The notes beneath the pieces are model-generated. The model was not told the DNA's origin, made no database searches, and saw nothing but the letters and a program-made list of their open reading frames with translations. This document shows, piece by piece, positions 53,682 to 63,591 of a stretch of DNA of 64,000 nucleotides (positions within the stretch are counted from its first letter, which is position 1; each line of letters opens with the position of its first letter). The stretch comes from Prorocentrum cordatum (taxonomy: Eukaryota; Sar; Dinophyceae; Prorocentrales; Prorocentraceae). The stretch lies in the NCBI GenBank assembly GCA_963575745.1, contig CAUYUJ010005681.1, forward strand, positions 83,680 through 147,679. The letters are read 5' to 3'. A program made the translations under genes and the position numbers.

Positions 53682-54300
53682 CTACGTGGCCGCCCCTTCC
53701 TTGAGGAGCTGGGCTGCAGGGAATGGTAGGGAAAGCCGGGGGCGGGCCTTCATGCTGTCCTTAGGATGACGGCCGCCTGAAACAAGAGACCACGCACCTT
53801 CCGAGAACTTACTTCTGAAGCGTTCATTGCATTCACCTTTGAGTCTCTTGAGGTTGCTCTCCGAATATCGGCCACACCTCTTGCAAATAATGAGAAAGGA
53901 CCCTACATCAAGGTAATCGCTAATCATAAGTCGGTGCGTCTTGGGTTCTCTAATTAGCTGGGACAACACCCCAGAATTGCCAGGACAAGCTTCGCACGAA
54001 CGGGCCTGGCGCGGGCTGTCAGTGCGGGCACGAGTGTGACACGTTAAGTACAGCCAGTGGTTGTTGATCCAGCCCCACTGGTGGCGAGCCAAACTCTGAG
54101 GGTTACGGCGGCCCGCGCGAGCTCGCCGAGGCTGACCCTCAGGGGGCTGAGGGGGCGGGGCCCAGTCCTTGACCGCACCCGCGGCCCCAACAGGGGGGTT
54201 GAGGCTCTTGGGGGGCTTCTCGTCGGCCTTCTTGCCCGTCTTTGGGCGAGAGGCTGCCACAAGGAAAGCGCCTCCGCTGCATACTTCACAAAACTCTGAA
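53682..54300 (-). pseudogene. LINE ORF2 C-terminal zinc domain
   Basis: The region with THRLMISDYLDVGSFLIICK, RCGRYSESNLKRLKGEC and SLVSGGRHPKD has a paired CxxC layout and the GRHP ending that I recall from dinoflagellate LINE predictions (inference from memory). It lies just after the RNase H remains in the same strand and probably belongs to the same polyprotein after a frameshift. Confidence 0.55.
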
Positions 54301-54322
54301 CTCTACTGCGGGCTTCTTTATA

Positions 54323-54860
54323 CTAGTCTATCTCCATATGAGACGGGGCGGGAATCTGGGCAGCAGCTAGTGTGGCTACCCGGTCCGCCCAGTCATTACC
54401 TTTGGCAACAAACCAATCCCTCGAGCCAGCCTCCAGGGTCGAGAGATCCTGGTGGGCCTTTACTTTAGCAATCTCGAGGGAACTGAAACTGTCCTGGGCC
54501 CTGGCCAACACAGAAACTCCAGCATACATTTCTTTCCTACTAACCTCGGGGTTCTGGTGAACCGAGAGGATGTCTTTAAAGTCAGTCAGTCCACGCTTTA
54601 GTGACCTTAGGGCAAGAGACGGCAGCCAGAAATCCTAAATGTTCGGCAGCGGGCGACGAGGGGGGAAGACTGGCCCCCACGGGCCCCGAAAGGCAGGCAA
54701 CTAGGTCGCCCTCCTCGTCGGTTTTTACCACGGACCAGGCAGGGGCATTGTAAACCGCGGGCCCAGGTTTCAAAACACTGCCGTCGTGGAAAACTTCTCC
54801 TTCCATGGCAACCTCTTTGGGTTGCCCGTCACGAGACCAATGCACAGTTTGGTCAAGTCC
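54323..54860 (-). pseudogene. LINE ORF2 RNase H domain, frameshifted
   Basis: Two pieces in different frames. 54845-54582 holds EVFHDGSVLKPG (first catalytic Asp) and AAEHLGFLAAV (Glu). 54529-54323 holds EIAKVKAHQDLS and GNDWADRVA (His region and last Asp). All four acidic/His landmarks of retroelement RNase H are still recognisable, but the frame changes between them, so the enzyme is broken. Confidence 0.7.
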
Positions 54861-55512
54861 TAATCCAGGGGGGCCTCAGAGCGATAGGTTCAGGTCGAAG
54901 CTGGAAGCCCAAGACGCACGGGAAACCTCTCCTCTGATCGCTGAGCTCCTCCACGTCCCCCTCCTTCAGCATCTCCTCTCTCAAGTTGCGGGTCTGCGGG
55001 CACTCTAAGAGCCTGTGGGAAAGGGGGTCCTCGGGGCCTTGGCACAACTCACATCTGACTTCTCCCTCGTAACCTGCCTCGGCTGTCTTACCTTTTGTCC
55101 AGATGCACTGGCACCCATAGGACAGCAAAGTCCTGCGCTTGTGCCCCTGGATACTGTCATCTTGCAGCGCGTGCTGTATGAGCGACGGGTCCAGCGGCTC
55201 GTCGAGACCGAGCTTCACGCTGGCCTTCAAATCGAGCTGCTGCTGCCACCGGGATTGAACAAGCTTCTTGGTTAAGGCTGGGGAGGTCGTGATGAGAGCG
55301 TAGTCCTGCCCGTTGGCATCCTGGAGCACGAACGGGTCGGGCATAGTCCATCCTAGACATCCCAAGCTGAGGGCCGTGGCCCCGAGAGGCCCTCTAATCT
55401 GGAACCACTTCGTCGGCGGTTTGTTGAGGGCCCCCAGGGCCTGATTGCGAAGTTCAGGAAGCGTAAAGCTAACAGTCCCAGGTAAATGAGCAACTCTCCA
55501 GATCAAATTGGC
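54853..55512 (-). pseudogene. LINE ORF2 region after RT, with CCHC knuckle
   Basis: Same frame as the RT, separated from it by a single TGA (complement of 55513-55515). It contains CELCQGPEDPLSHRLLECP, a Cys-x2-Cys ... His ... Cys knuckle typical after the RT of several LINE clades. It ends at a stop just before the RNase H frame begins. Confidence 0.65.
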
Positions 55513-57469
55513 TCAATAGCAGGCCGGCCCCAGAGCGGCACTCCAAGTCGGATCCCCGAGAATCGACAACGCCAAAGACTTGGATCTGGTAGCACATCTG
55601 GGTCCTACGATCTTGAGGCACAGGGGTTGGGCCACGTGCACCTCGGGGTTAGTGAGACCGACCACCTCTGCTCCGTAGTAGGCGGCCGCCTTCAACCCTG
55701 TCTGATAGATCTTACGCATATTTGCACCTGCTCGCTTAATCTGCGCCAAACAATGGAGACGACGCTTCATTTTTGCCGACCGCTTGATAAGGGTCTTTCG
55801 TGACTTTTTGTTGAGCCTGTTCCCCGCGGTGAAATCTACTCCGAGGTTTGGCGCAGACTGTGCTTGATGGACGCCTTCGTGTCCACTGTACTTACCTAGG
55901 GCCTTCGCCGGTCGCTGCTGCACCTCTGCTGGCGAGCCCAGCGCCGCCGCCCTGTGCAGCGCGACCGAGCAATCGAGGTCCTCCGCGATTAAATCTAGCA
56001 TGCTGCCGGCGGCCTGCGCCAAGTCCGACGCCAGGAGCCTAATGCTAGTGTTGCTGCTGCCCAACATGAAGTCATCTATGAAGATGGAGGGTTCCACAGT
56101 GGGGAACTTCGGGGCCCAGGAGTCCATGGGGGGCACCGTGTACATTTGCACGTTGCAGGTAGCGACCGAGCATCCCGCGGGGAAACCTTTTGTGGCACAA
56201 CCAGCATAAGTAGCCAAGGTCCTCGTTGCAACTACCCTCGGGCCCCCGTATTGGCTCATCATAACACATACTAGCGTCTCCGAAAACCCAGAAGATATAT
56301 CCCGAGACTTCCACTTGTCGCGGTTCACATTCTCATAATAGTTAGATGGATCCCAAAGAATACCACTAGCGTGCACAGCCTGGTAGCCAGTTAGCTCGGC
56401 CCTGAGGGCCTGGGCATAAACAGTTTCTAGCACGCCTCGACCAGACTGATGGGCAAGATGCGGCCTCTTGTTGGCCCATTCCCAACGACGAGCTTCCACC
56501 TGGCGGATCTTGGACCAGACCCTCCAGAGAGCGGGAAGGAGACCAATGCCTCGGTAAGACGGGCCCTCAGATTGGTCGGCTTTGTGCTTCTCGATCAGGG
56601 TAATGATAATACTGCGTAGCGCGGTTGGGAATACTCCTATCTCCTCAGTGGCAGCCAAAATCTTACAAACCTGCTCCAACTCTCGATAACTCAGATAAGC
56701 AAAATGACGAGGGTGAAATCCGTCCCAAGTCTGACTGGTTGATTTCGGAAATCTTTTGGCTGCCGATCGGATCGGACCAGGCGTAATAGGCTCCAAGCGG
56801 CCCCGCTCGGTCGACGGCAAGTTGAAATTCTGCTCCTGCGGCGTGACCTTCCAGAGTCCCGCCAAGCGGGAGGCCTCAGACTGGAGCAACTCAAACGGCC
56901 GCCCTGAAAAAGGTCTGCAGATCTGGGTGCCACACTTTCTGGGGTTGCCAACTGGTGAGCTTTGAGGTCCAGCGGTGTGCCCACCCGACCTCTTTGGACA
57001 TGGCCTCCTGGGCCCAGTTGCACCAGGCCGTGGTTTCACTTTGACGGTCCTTGGCCTCCTCAGCTCGCAGCGCTCGATCGACTGATTCATCGAGCTCTTC
57101 GACAACCTTCAAGACAAGCTTGGGGTCCAGCACCCCGTTGTCCTGATCCTGAGCAGCGGCGCCTAGAGCAGTCCTAACACTGGCAAGCAGACGGGCGGAC
57201 TCCTCGGTGCCTTCAAGCTCTGGAGGTGGTGACTGGATGCTGACCAAAATCTCCGAAAGGTAAAACCCGTCCCTGGAATGAACCTTGCGGATGACATCCA
57301 TCACTTTGCTTTTCAACCATCTTATCGAGATCGACAAACTCCTCCAACTAGCCCTGGGTTCCACCTCCCGAGCGGCTCCCGGTGCCCAACGGATCTGGGG
57401 CAGTCCTACTCGCGGCATGGTGGGCGACTTGATCGGCGCATCCGTGCGGATGCTGATCGACTTCGCCAT
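55513..57469 (-). pseudogene. LINE ORF2 linker and reverse transcriptase
   Basis: 57469 to about 56930 is read in one frame (linker, e.g. VVEELDESVDRALRAEEAKD). The RT continues in another frame down to 55516. RT motifs, in order: IIITLIEKHKA and YRGIGLLPALW, motif A WDPSNYYENV, motif B GFPAGCS, motif C FIDDF (in place of YxDD/FADD), and LGVDF. All core motifs survive. Target-primed reverse transcription of the element RNA is the expected original role. Shifts near 57480 and 56930 separate it from the endonuclease and split the linker. Confidence 0.8.
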
Positions 57470-57498
57470 GTCACTGGCGAAATGCTGGTACGTGGAGT

Positions 57499-58395
57499 TC
57501 AGGGCCAGAAGCTGGCCTCTATGTCAGTCTCTTGGGCGATGACCTGGTGCAGGAAGCCTAGAGCTGCTTCGGTTTTGCCCCAAGACGGCGCAAAGTTTGT
57601 GGGCCCATAAGGCCTGGTAGTAGAGAACGGTTGGGGCTTCTCCAAGACGGCGGCCATGAAGGGCCCCCCACACCTGAGCTGAAACAGAACGGGCCTGTGG
57701 GGGCTCAGCGGGTAGTCGTCCAGGACGGTGGCACGCAAGAGGTCCTGGTCGAAACGCGACGAGGTTAGGGCGAAATCGATGGTGCTAGCCGACTTCTCCA
57801 TCTTACACGTGGGGGTATCTGGGGCCAGAATCTTGAGGCCCGCTCTCAACGGGTAGTTCGACTCCATGACCTTTTTGATCGAGACGTTGAAATCCCCAGC
57901 AATGCTGAGTGGCTGTCGTGCAGCGTCCTGAATCATTGCAACCCCTTCTAAGTTGTATTTGTCGAGGCCCACCCCGTCGGCCAAGTAGATCGAGACTAAG
58001 ACGGAAGGGCGGTGTCCTGGAAGTTCGAGCGAAACGGCTGCGCAACGCGATCCTGCGACCCCAGCAGGAAGTTGCACTCTGGATACTCCGAAGTCGTGCC
58101 CATCACGAATCAAAACCCCTGTGCCTTGGACAGGGTACCCTTTGTCACTGAGCACGGCTGGTGAGAGTATCGCTTGCCACCCCGCGCGCTCGCACCACTG
58201 AGCGATGAATGGGAGCGCATAGTTTAAAACTCTGACCTCTTGGCAGCAGATGACATTCACTGCCTCTGCTGAAGATAGGAGAAACTTCCTGATGGATCTC
58301 CAGCAGCTGCCGTTGATTGTGGCGAGCCTGACCGTGTTACCCGCAAGACGATTTTTCTGCGGGATCGCCCTTGCCGCCCTTGCCTTTGGCTGCAA
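57499..58395 (-). pseudogene. LINE ORF2 apurinic-type endonuclease
   Basis: 298 codons; the first codon is TTG, so the true start is upstream or translation continues from ORF1 by frameshift. Endonuclease/exonuclease/phosphatase landmarks: LATIN (Asn 28), CQEVR (Glu 53), GTGVLIR, SIAGDFNV (Asp 168, Asn 170), STIDFAL (Asp 207) and YPLSPHRPV (His 233; the Asp normally before this His is Pro). This domain would nick the target DNA. The domain itself is uninterrupted. Confidence 0.8.
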
Positions 58396-59548
58396 CGCAC
58401 AGGGCCTTGGCGCTCTTCTGAAGCGCCTCGGTGTTCTCCTGCTGCTGCGAGGACTGCGAGAGGTTCTGGCCCTGCAGGTTCAACACCTGGCCGACGGCCT
58501 CGCCGGCACGCTTGGTGCCCGCAAGGCGCTTCTGCTCGGCGTTGAGCTCCTCGACCTCCATGGCCTTAGCCTCCTCGTCGTAGGCTGCGGCCTCCTCGGG
58601 GCTGATGTCTGCAACGTCTGCAGCGCCATCAGCAGCGCCAGGGCCCGCTGGCGCAGGCGGTCCGCCGTCTACCAGCGGAAGGGCTGGGACGTCAGCGGGC
58701 GCCTGGGTCGGCGCGCCGCCTGGGGCCGCCTGGGCCGCCTGGGGCTGGGCCTCCGCGGCCTGGGCCTGCTGCGCCGCCTGCGCCGCTTGCCACTCCACGT
58801 GCAGCTTGGCCGCGAGCTGCGCGACGGCCGTCTGCGCCTCGGCGGAAGGCGCGAGCCCAGGCGGGAACTGGTTGGAAATTCATGATTCCAGACTGGGGGC
58901 CTCGCACGCATGCTCCTTGAGCGCCTGCTGGACCGCCATCTTGTGCTGGGTCTCGAGCTGCTGCACCTTGGACGTGAGGTCTGCAACGATCTTGACCTGC
59001 TTCTCGTAGTCATTGGCCAATGTCATAATGGCCTCGCACGTCTTATCACACTCCTGCTGGGCGCTGGACAGCTTCTTCTTGGTGACCTCGAGCTGGTCGT
59101 GCAGGGACTTCCTCTACTGATCCCAAGGCTTGGCTGCCAGCGTTGATGCTTTTACTGCTTTCAACTCATTCACGGCCTGCAGGTAGTGCTACCCAGAGGT
59201 GCCTTCCATCTTCTTCCACAACTGGACCGCCGCCGAGCACGCAGCGACTGGGTCACGTTCGGATTCCTCTGCTGCACGCACTCCCGCAGCTCCTTTGGGG
59301 TGACCTTTTGGCGCTGGGCTGTCTGTGCGCCTCCGCCACCGATTGGAGATGCCGTCGGGAATCGCGTTCTGACTGGCGTTGGCCGAGGCTGATTGGGCAG
59401 GCCGTCGACCGATGAAGGCCCCTCCACACTGGCCACAGAACTTGAACGGCTTGTCAGCCCATGTCCACCCTTTGCACCCGCCTGACTGGCAGCAGAGGTA
59501 CTTGCGCCCTTCGCCTCGGCCGCGGCTTGGCTGCCGCTGGCCGCCCAT
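58337..59548 (-). pseudogene. LINE ORF1 with zinc ribbon and coiled coil, three in-frame stops
   Basis: One frame from ATG (complement of 59546-59548) to the stop at 58337, interrupted by TAG (59189-59191), TAG (59114-59116) and TGA (58880-58882) but with no frameshift. The first part has a zinc ribbon (YLCCQSGGCKGWTW ... FCGQCGGAF). The middle is a charged coiled coil (HDQLEVTKKKLSSAQQ, VADLTSKVQQLETQHK). The last part is Ala/Gln/Pro-rich. An RNA-binding, particle-forming role is usual for ORF1 proteins; here it is inferred from position. Confidence 0.65.
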
Positions 59549-59704
59549 GACTGACTGGAGCGAGGGAGTCCCCAGGCTGGGCTGCTGGGCTGGGGCGGCG
59601 CTGCTGGTCAGCGCGAAAGCAGGCGCCACCTGCCTACGGTAGGCTGAAACGATGGAAGCAGGCGCCACCTGCTCAGGGTAGGCTCGAGCCAGAACAGCTC
59701 GAGC

Positions 59705-60235
59705 CAGAGGCGGAGGAGGAGGAGGAGGAGGAGGAGGCGGAGGAGGAGGCGGAGGAGGAAGATGAGGAGGAGGGGGAGGCGGAGGAGGGAGGAGGCGGAG
59801 GAGGGGAGGAGGAGGAGGAGGAGGAGAGGCGGAGGAGGCGGAGGAGGAGCGGAGGGCCGGAGAGGAGGAGGAGGGGAGGAGGAGGAGGAGGAGGATGAGA
59901 AGAGGAGGAGGAGGAGGAGGCGGAGGCGGAGGCGGAGGCGGAGGCGGAGGCGGAGCGGAGGCGGAGGCGGAGGCGGAGGCGGAGGCGCGGAGGCGGAGGC
60001 GGAGGCGGAGAGGCGGAGGCGGAGGCGGAGGCGGAGGCGGAGGGAGGGAGGAGGAGGAGGAGGAGGAGGAGGAGGGAGGAGGAGAGGAGGAGGAGGGAGG
60101 AGAGGAGGAGAGGGAGGGAGGAGGAGGGAGGGAGGATGGAGGAGGGAGGAGGGAGGAGGGAGGAGGGAGGAGGGAGGGAGGAGGAGGAGGGAGGGAGGGA
60201 GGGGAGGAGGAGGCAGGAGGGAGGGGAGGAGGGAG
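59705..60235 (+). repeat. (GGA)n / GGCGGAG tract
   Basis: About 530 bp of purine-rich GGA, GCGGAG and GGGAGGA repeats, the complement of CCT. Minus-strand frames read through it as poly-Pro/Ser/Leu. Confidence 0.9.
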
Positions 60236-60640
60236 GTTGATGCAACGCAGGCTTCGACGACTGGTCGTGCTCGCTTCGAACGCTCGGAGGCGAAAACAAA
60301 TTCGAGGGAGGGCCCAGCCTTGATGCCAAGCGTCTCGAGCTTGCAGAAGAAGAACGTTGAGAGGGGGCGCCGTGGGCGCCCGCTCTGGAAAGAGCTCGAG
60401 CGGGGCAGGCACCACATGACCCCAGGGTGCGAGCCGGTCTCTCTCTCCTTCACACGACGGCGCCGCCGCGCCTCAGCACGGTTGGCAGCGATCCTGGCCT
60501 TCTGAGAGGAGGAGAGGACGAGGGGAGCAGGGAGGGGCGGAGGCGGAGACGAAGGAGGCGGGGAAGGGACCAGAGGCCAGGCCGCTGCCTGCTCCCCTGG
60601 GGAGCCAGAAATCAAATCAGCAACCATCTGCTCGGCATCA
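60236..60640 (-). other. Possible minus-strand coding fragment
   Basis: Between two GGA tracts, a minus frame contains AEQMVADLISGSPGEQAAAW and RIAANRAEARRRRRVKERE, the latter like the short basic RI-NR-AL-RR motif of many nuclear proteins. It is embedded in poly-Ser/Pro/Leu frames and no domain follows. It could be 5' sequence of the LINE or an unrelated exon. Confidence 0.3.
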
Positions 60641-60975
60641 GCGCATGAGGCGGAGGAGGATGTGAACGTAGATGTGGATGGGGGTGTGGAGGAGGAGGCG
60701 GGCGAGGAGGATGGGGAGGAGGAGAAGGGAGAGGAGGAGGAGGAGGAGGAGGAGGAGGAGGAGGAGGAGGAGGGCGAGGAGGAGAGGAGGGCTAGGAGGA
60801 GGATGAGGAGGAGGAGGAAGAGGAGGAGGAGGAGGAGAAGGAGGAGGAGGAGGAGGAGGAGGAGGAAGAGGAGGACGAGGGAAAGGAGGAGGAGGAGGAG
60901 GAGCAGGAGGGGGGGAGGAGGAGGAGGAACAGCAGGAGTAGAAGGAAGGGGAGGAGGAGACGGGAGGAGAAGGAG
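60640..60975 (+). repeat. (GGA)n tract
   Basis: About 335 bp of GAG/GGA with scattered GAT, GGC and AAG variants. Confidence 0.9.
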
Positions 60976-61059
60976 GGGGAAACGAGAGGAGGCACGAGCA
61001 CCACGGAGGCGACGACCGCCGCGGGCATCCTGGAGGCCGCGCGCCACTCCCCCGCCCCC

Positions 61060-61440
61060 TCCCGCAACCCCCTCTTGGCTGTTGCTCCGTGCAGCAGCTC
61101 TCTTATTTTTGTTGTATTATCATTGTCTTTAGTCTCATTGTGATTCGTATTATTCTTTTTGCCGTGTATTAAATGCATTATTCGTCTTCTTACCAATTGT
61201 ACTATGTTAGTTCGTCTTCGCGTTCGTCCTATCTTTTTCGACTTGGTAACATTGTTACTAACGTATGTTGTACTTGCTTTTTCATGTTCATTATTAGTGG
61301 TGTTAGTATGAGTATTCGTATTTTTTTCGTATTCTCATTGTTGCTAGTATTATTGTTATTATTACAATCATGATTCCCATCATTATTGTCATTCGTAGTA
61401 GTCTTACCAATACTGTTCGCTTTATTCGTGCTATTTCCCT
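61060..61440. other. AT-rich island
   Basis: Strikingly AT-rich compared with everything around it, with TATTATT, TTGTTATTATTAC and ATTCGTATT words. Short open frames contain no motif. No gene called. Confidence 0.6.
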
Positions 61441-62630
61441 ACCTAGGCTCTGCCTAGAAGGGTTCTTACTCTCTTAGCTTAAAGGGGCCGGGCAGTGGAA
61501 CACTCCCCGGCGGTTCCCCCAGTCCCCTGGGAGCGGTTCCCCCCAGTCCCCTTGGAGCTTTAGCTTTAGCTGTCGCTTTAGCTTTAGCTTAGCTTCAGCT
61601 TAGCTTTAGCTTAGCTATATCTTAGCTTTAGCTTAGCTTATCGCTTAGCTTTTCGCTTAGCGTTTAGCTTAGCTTTAGCTTAGCTTTAGCTTAGCTTTAG
61701 CTTAGCTTGAGCTTAGCTGTAGCTTAGCTTTATCTGAGCTTTAGCTTAGCTGTAGCTTAGCTTTAGCTTAGCTGTTGCTCAGCTTTAGCTTAGCTTTAGC
61801 TTAGCTTTAGCTTAGCTTTAGCTTAGCTTTAGCTTGGCTTTAGCTTAAATGTTGCTTAGCTGTGGCTTAGCTTTAGCTTAGCTTTAGCTTAGCGTTACTG
61901 TTACTACTAATGCTGCTTTCCTAGGGGTTCCAACTCCTAGGTAGGGTCGCACTGGGATAATGTTGTTCATTCCCTACCTAGGCTCTGCCTAGAAGAGTTC
62001 TAACTCGGTAAGCTTAAAGGGCCGGGCAGTGGTCCACGCCCCGGGTGGTTCCCCCAGTATCCGCCCCGCGGTCCCCCCAGTTACGTCCCCTTAGCTTAAC
62101 GTTGCTTATCTCATCTTAGTTTAGCTTATTTCATCTTACCTTAACTTAGTTTCATCTTACCTCAGTCTTATCTTAGCTTAGCTTACCTTCATCTTGGCTT
62201 GGCTGAGCTTTAGCATAGCAGAGCACAGCATAGCATAGCGTAGCATAGCATAGCGCAGTATCGCATATCACAGCATAGCCCAACATTCGCATAGCATTAG
62301 CATGGGTGTGATTCCCTACCTAGGCTCTGCTTAGAGTGTTAGTTTAGCTCAACTTAGCTTCGCTTAGCTTAACGTAGCATAGCGCAGCGCTGCATTCGCA
62401 TAACATCGCATAGCATAACATAACCAAGCATAACATAGCATAGCATAGCGCAGCATAACATAGCATAGCATAGCACAGCATAGCATCGCATAGCGCAGCT
62501 TAGCAGGGCATAGCCAAGATTAAAGGGCCGGGCAGTGGGGCTCGCCCTGGGCGGTTCCCCCGGCATCCGCCCCGCGGTTACCCCAGTGACGTTCCCTTGG
62601 CTTCGCGTTGCTTATCTCATCTTAGCTTAG
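61435..62630 (+). repeat. TTAGCTTTAGC arrays punctuated by a CCTACCTAGGCTCTGCC element
   Basis: TTAGCTTTAGC hexamer/pentamer arrays (61560-61900, 62095-62220) and AGCATAGC arrays (62210-62300, 62370-62510) alternate with a conserved element. The element has TTCCCTACCTAGGCTCTGC, then AGCTTAAAGGGGCCGGGCAG, then GCGGTTCCCCCAGT. It is seen at about 61435-61560 and 61968-62090, partly at 62310 (first half) and at 62517-62610 (second half). No coding. Confidence 0.8.
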
Positions 62631-62689
62631 CTTATTTCATCTTGCCTTAGCTTAGCTTCATATTACTTCAGTTTCATCTTAGTTTAGCT

Positions 62690-63000
62690 TACCTTCATCT
62701 TAGCTTCGCTGAGCTTTAGCATAGCAGAGCGTAGTACTGAGCGTAGCACAGCGCAGCACAGCACATCATAGCAAAGCCCAGCATAGCACAGCATAACGCA
62801 GCATATCGTAGCATAACATAGCATAGCATAGCGCAGCACATCACAGCACAGCATCGCACCGCGCAGCACAGCAGAGCAGAGCATAGCACAGCAGCAAAGC
62901 AAAGGCAAAGCAACAGCTGCGACAGCAAAGCAAAGCACAAGCAACGCAAAACAAAGCAAAGCAAAAGCAAAAGCAAAGCAAAGGCAAGGCAAAGCAAAAG
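62690..63000 (+). repeat. AGCATAGC / AAGCAAAG array
   Basis: AGCATAGCAC and GCACAGC words to about 62890, then AAAGCAAAGGC words to about 62998, ending directly before the ATG of the next gene. Minus-strand frames read Leu-Cys-Tyr-Ala-Met repeats and are artefacts. Confidence 0.85.
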
Positions 63001-63002
63001 CA

Positions 63003-63581
63003 ATGTGCGACAGATGCCGGGCTGGCCGCGATGGCCGGACCGGAGCCCCCGCAAGCAGTGCCTTCCGTAACCATGTCGGCTCAAGTCCGGAGGCCCCTGC
63101 CACACAGCCGCCCGCGCCCATATCCCGAGGTTGGCGGAGTGAGGCGTTCAGCGGTGCTGCAGAGCCTGCCTTGGCACCAGGTGGTGCTGCACAGCCCATC
63201 CGGCCTGTTGTGGCCATCGATGTGGGCGACGTCGCGTCCAAGCGGAACGACGATGAGCGGGTTGAAGGCCGCGTGATGTACATGGCTGTCGAGGATGGCT
63301 TCTGGGCGTTCGTTGTCCTCTTTGCGGCTGAGCACGGCCTGCAAGACATGCACTTCATCAGTCGCACGACGCGGGGCACGTGGTGCTCGCGCCATGCCCG
63401 CCTGGGCAGGGTAGAGGCGCGGGTCGTCAGGCTGATCCGGAGCACAGGCTTGCTCGAGATGGGGATGCCTGACGCGAACATCCATTTGACGGCTCAGAAA
63501 AGCGGGGAGGACGGCAAGGGCGTTGCTTCTCAGCATTTGCAGTTGACCCGCATGATGGACGACGATCTCGAGTGTTTGTAG
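63003..63581 (+). CDS. Hypothetical protein, first part
   Basis: ATG at 63003; the first ~75 residues are Ala/Pro/Gly-rich. Then ordinary protein: VVAIDVGDVASKRNDDERVE, VMYMAVEDGFWAFVVLFAAE, HGLQDMHFISRTTRGTWCSR, LIRSTGLLEMGMPDANIHLT. The frame ends LTRMMDDDLECL at TAG. No family recognised. The complementary strand is also open here, but it lacks a start in reasonable context and its composition is less protein-like. The following plus-strand segment continues in another frame. Confidence 0.45.
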   Translation: MCDRCRAGRDGRTGAPASSAFRNHVGSSPEAPATQPPAPISRGWRSEAFSGAAEPALAPGGAAQPIRPVVAIDVGDVASKRNDDERVEGRVMYMAVEDGFWAFVVLFAAEHGLQDMHFISRTTRGTWCSRHARLGRVEARVVRLIRSTGLLEMGMPDANIHLTAQKSGEDGKGVASQHLQLTRMMDDDLECL

Positions 63582-63591
63582 AGTGTCTTGA

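Larger units (their letters stand above)
53640..59700 (-). mobile_element. Decayed non-LTR retrotransposon (LINE) with two ORFs
   Basis: Minus-strand element with a zinc-ribbon/coiled-coil ORF1 (59548 down to 58337) and an ORF2 holding endonuclease, reverse transcriptase, CCHC knuckle, RNase H and a C-terminal zinc domain (58395 down to 53682). ORF1 and ORF2 overlap by 59 bases in different frames. At least three stops in ORF1 and several frameshifts plus one stop in ORF2 show that it is inactive. The ends are uncertain: downstream it meets the GGA tract near 53600, upstream another GGA tract at 59705. No poly-A or target duplication was found. Confidence 0.8.

Noticed and set aside
62684-63481. 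Minus-strand frame ending in Cys-Tyr-Ala-Met-Leu repeats
   Set aside because: Product of the AGCATAGC array joined to the complement of the plus-strand gene at 63003; the plus strand is more protein-like.
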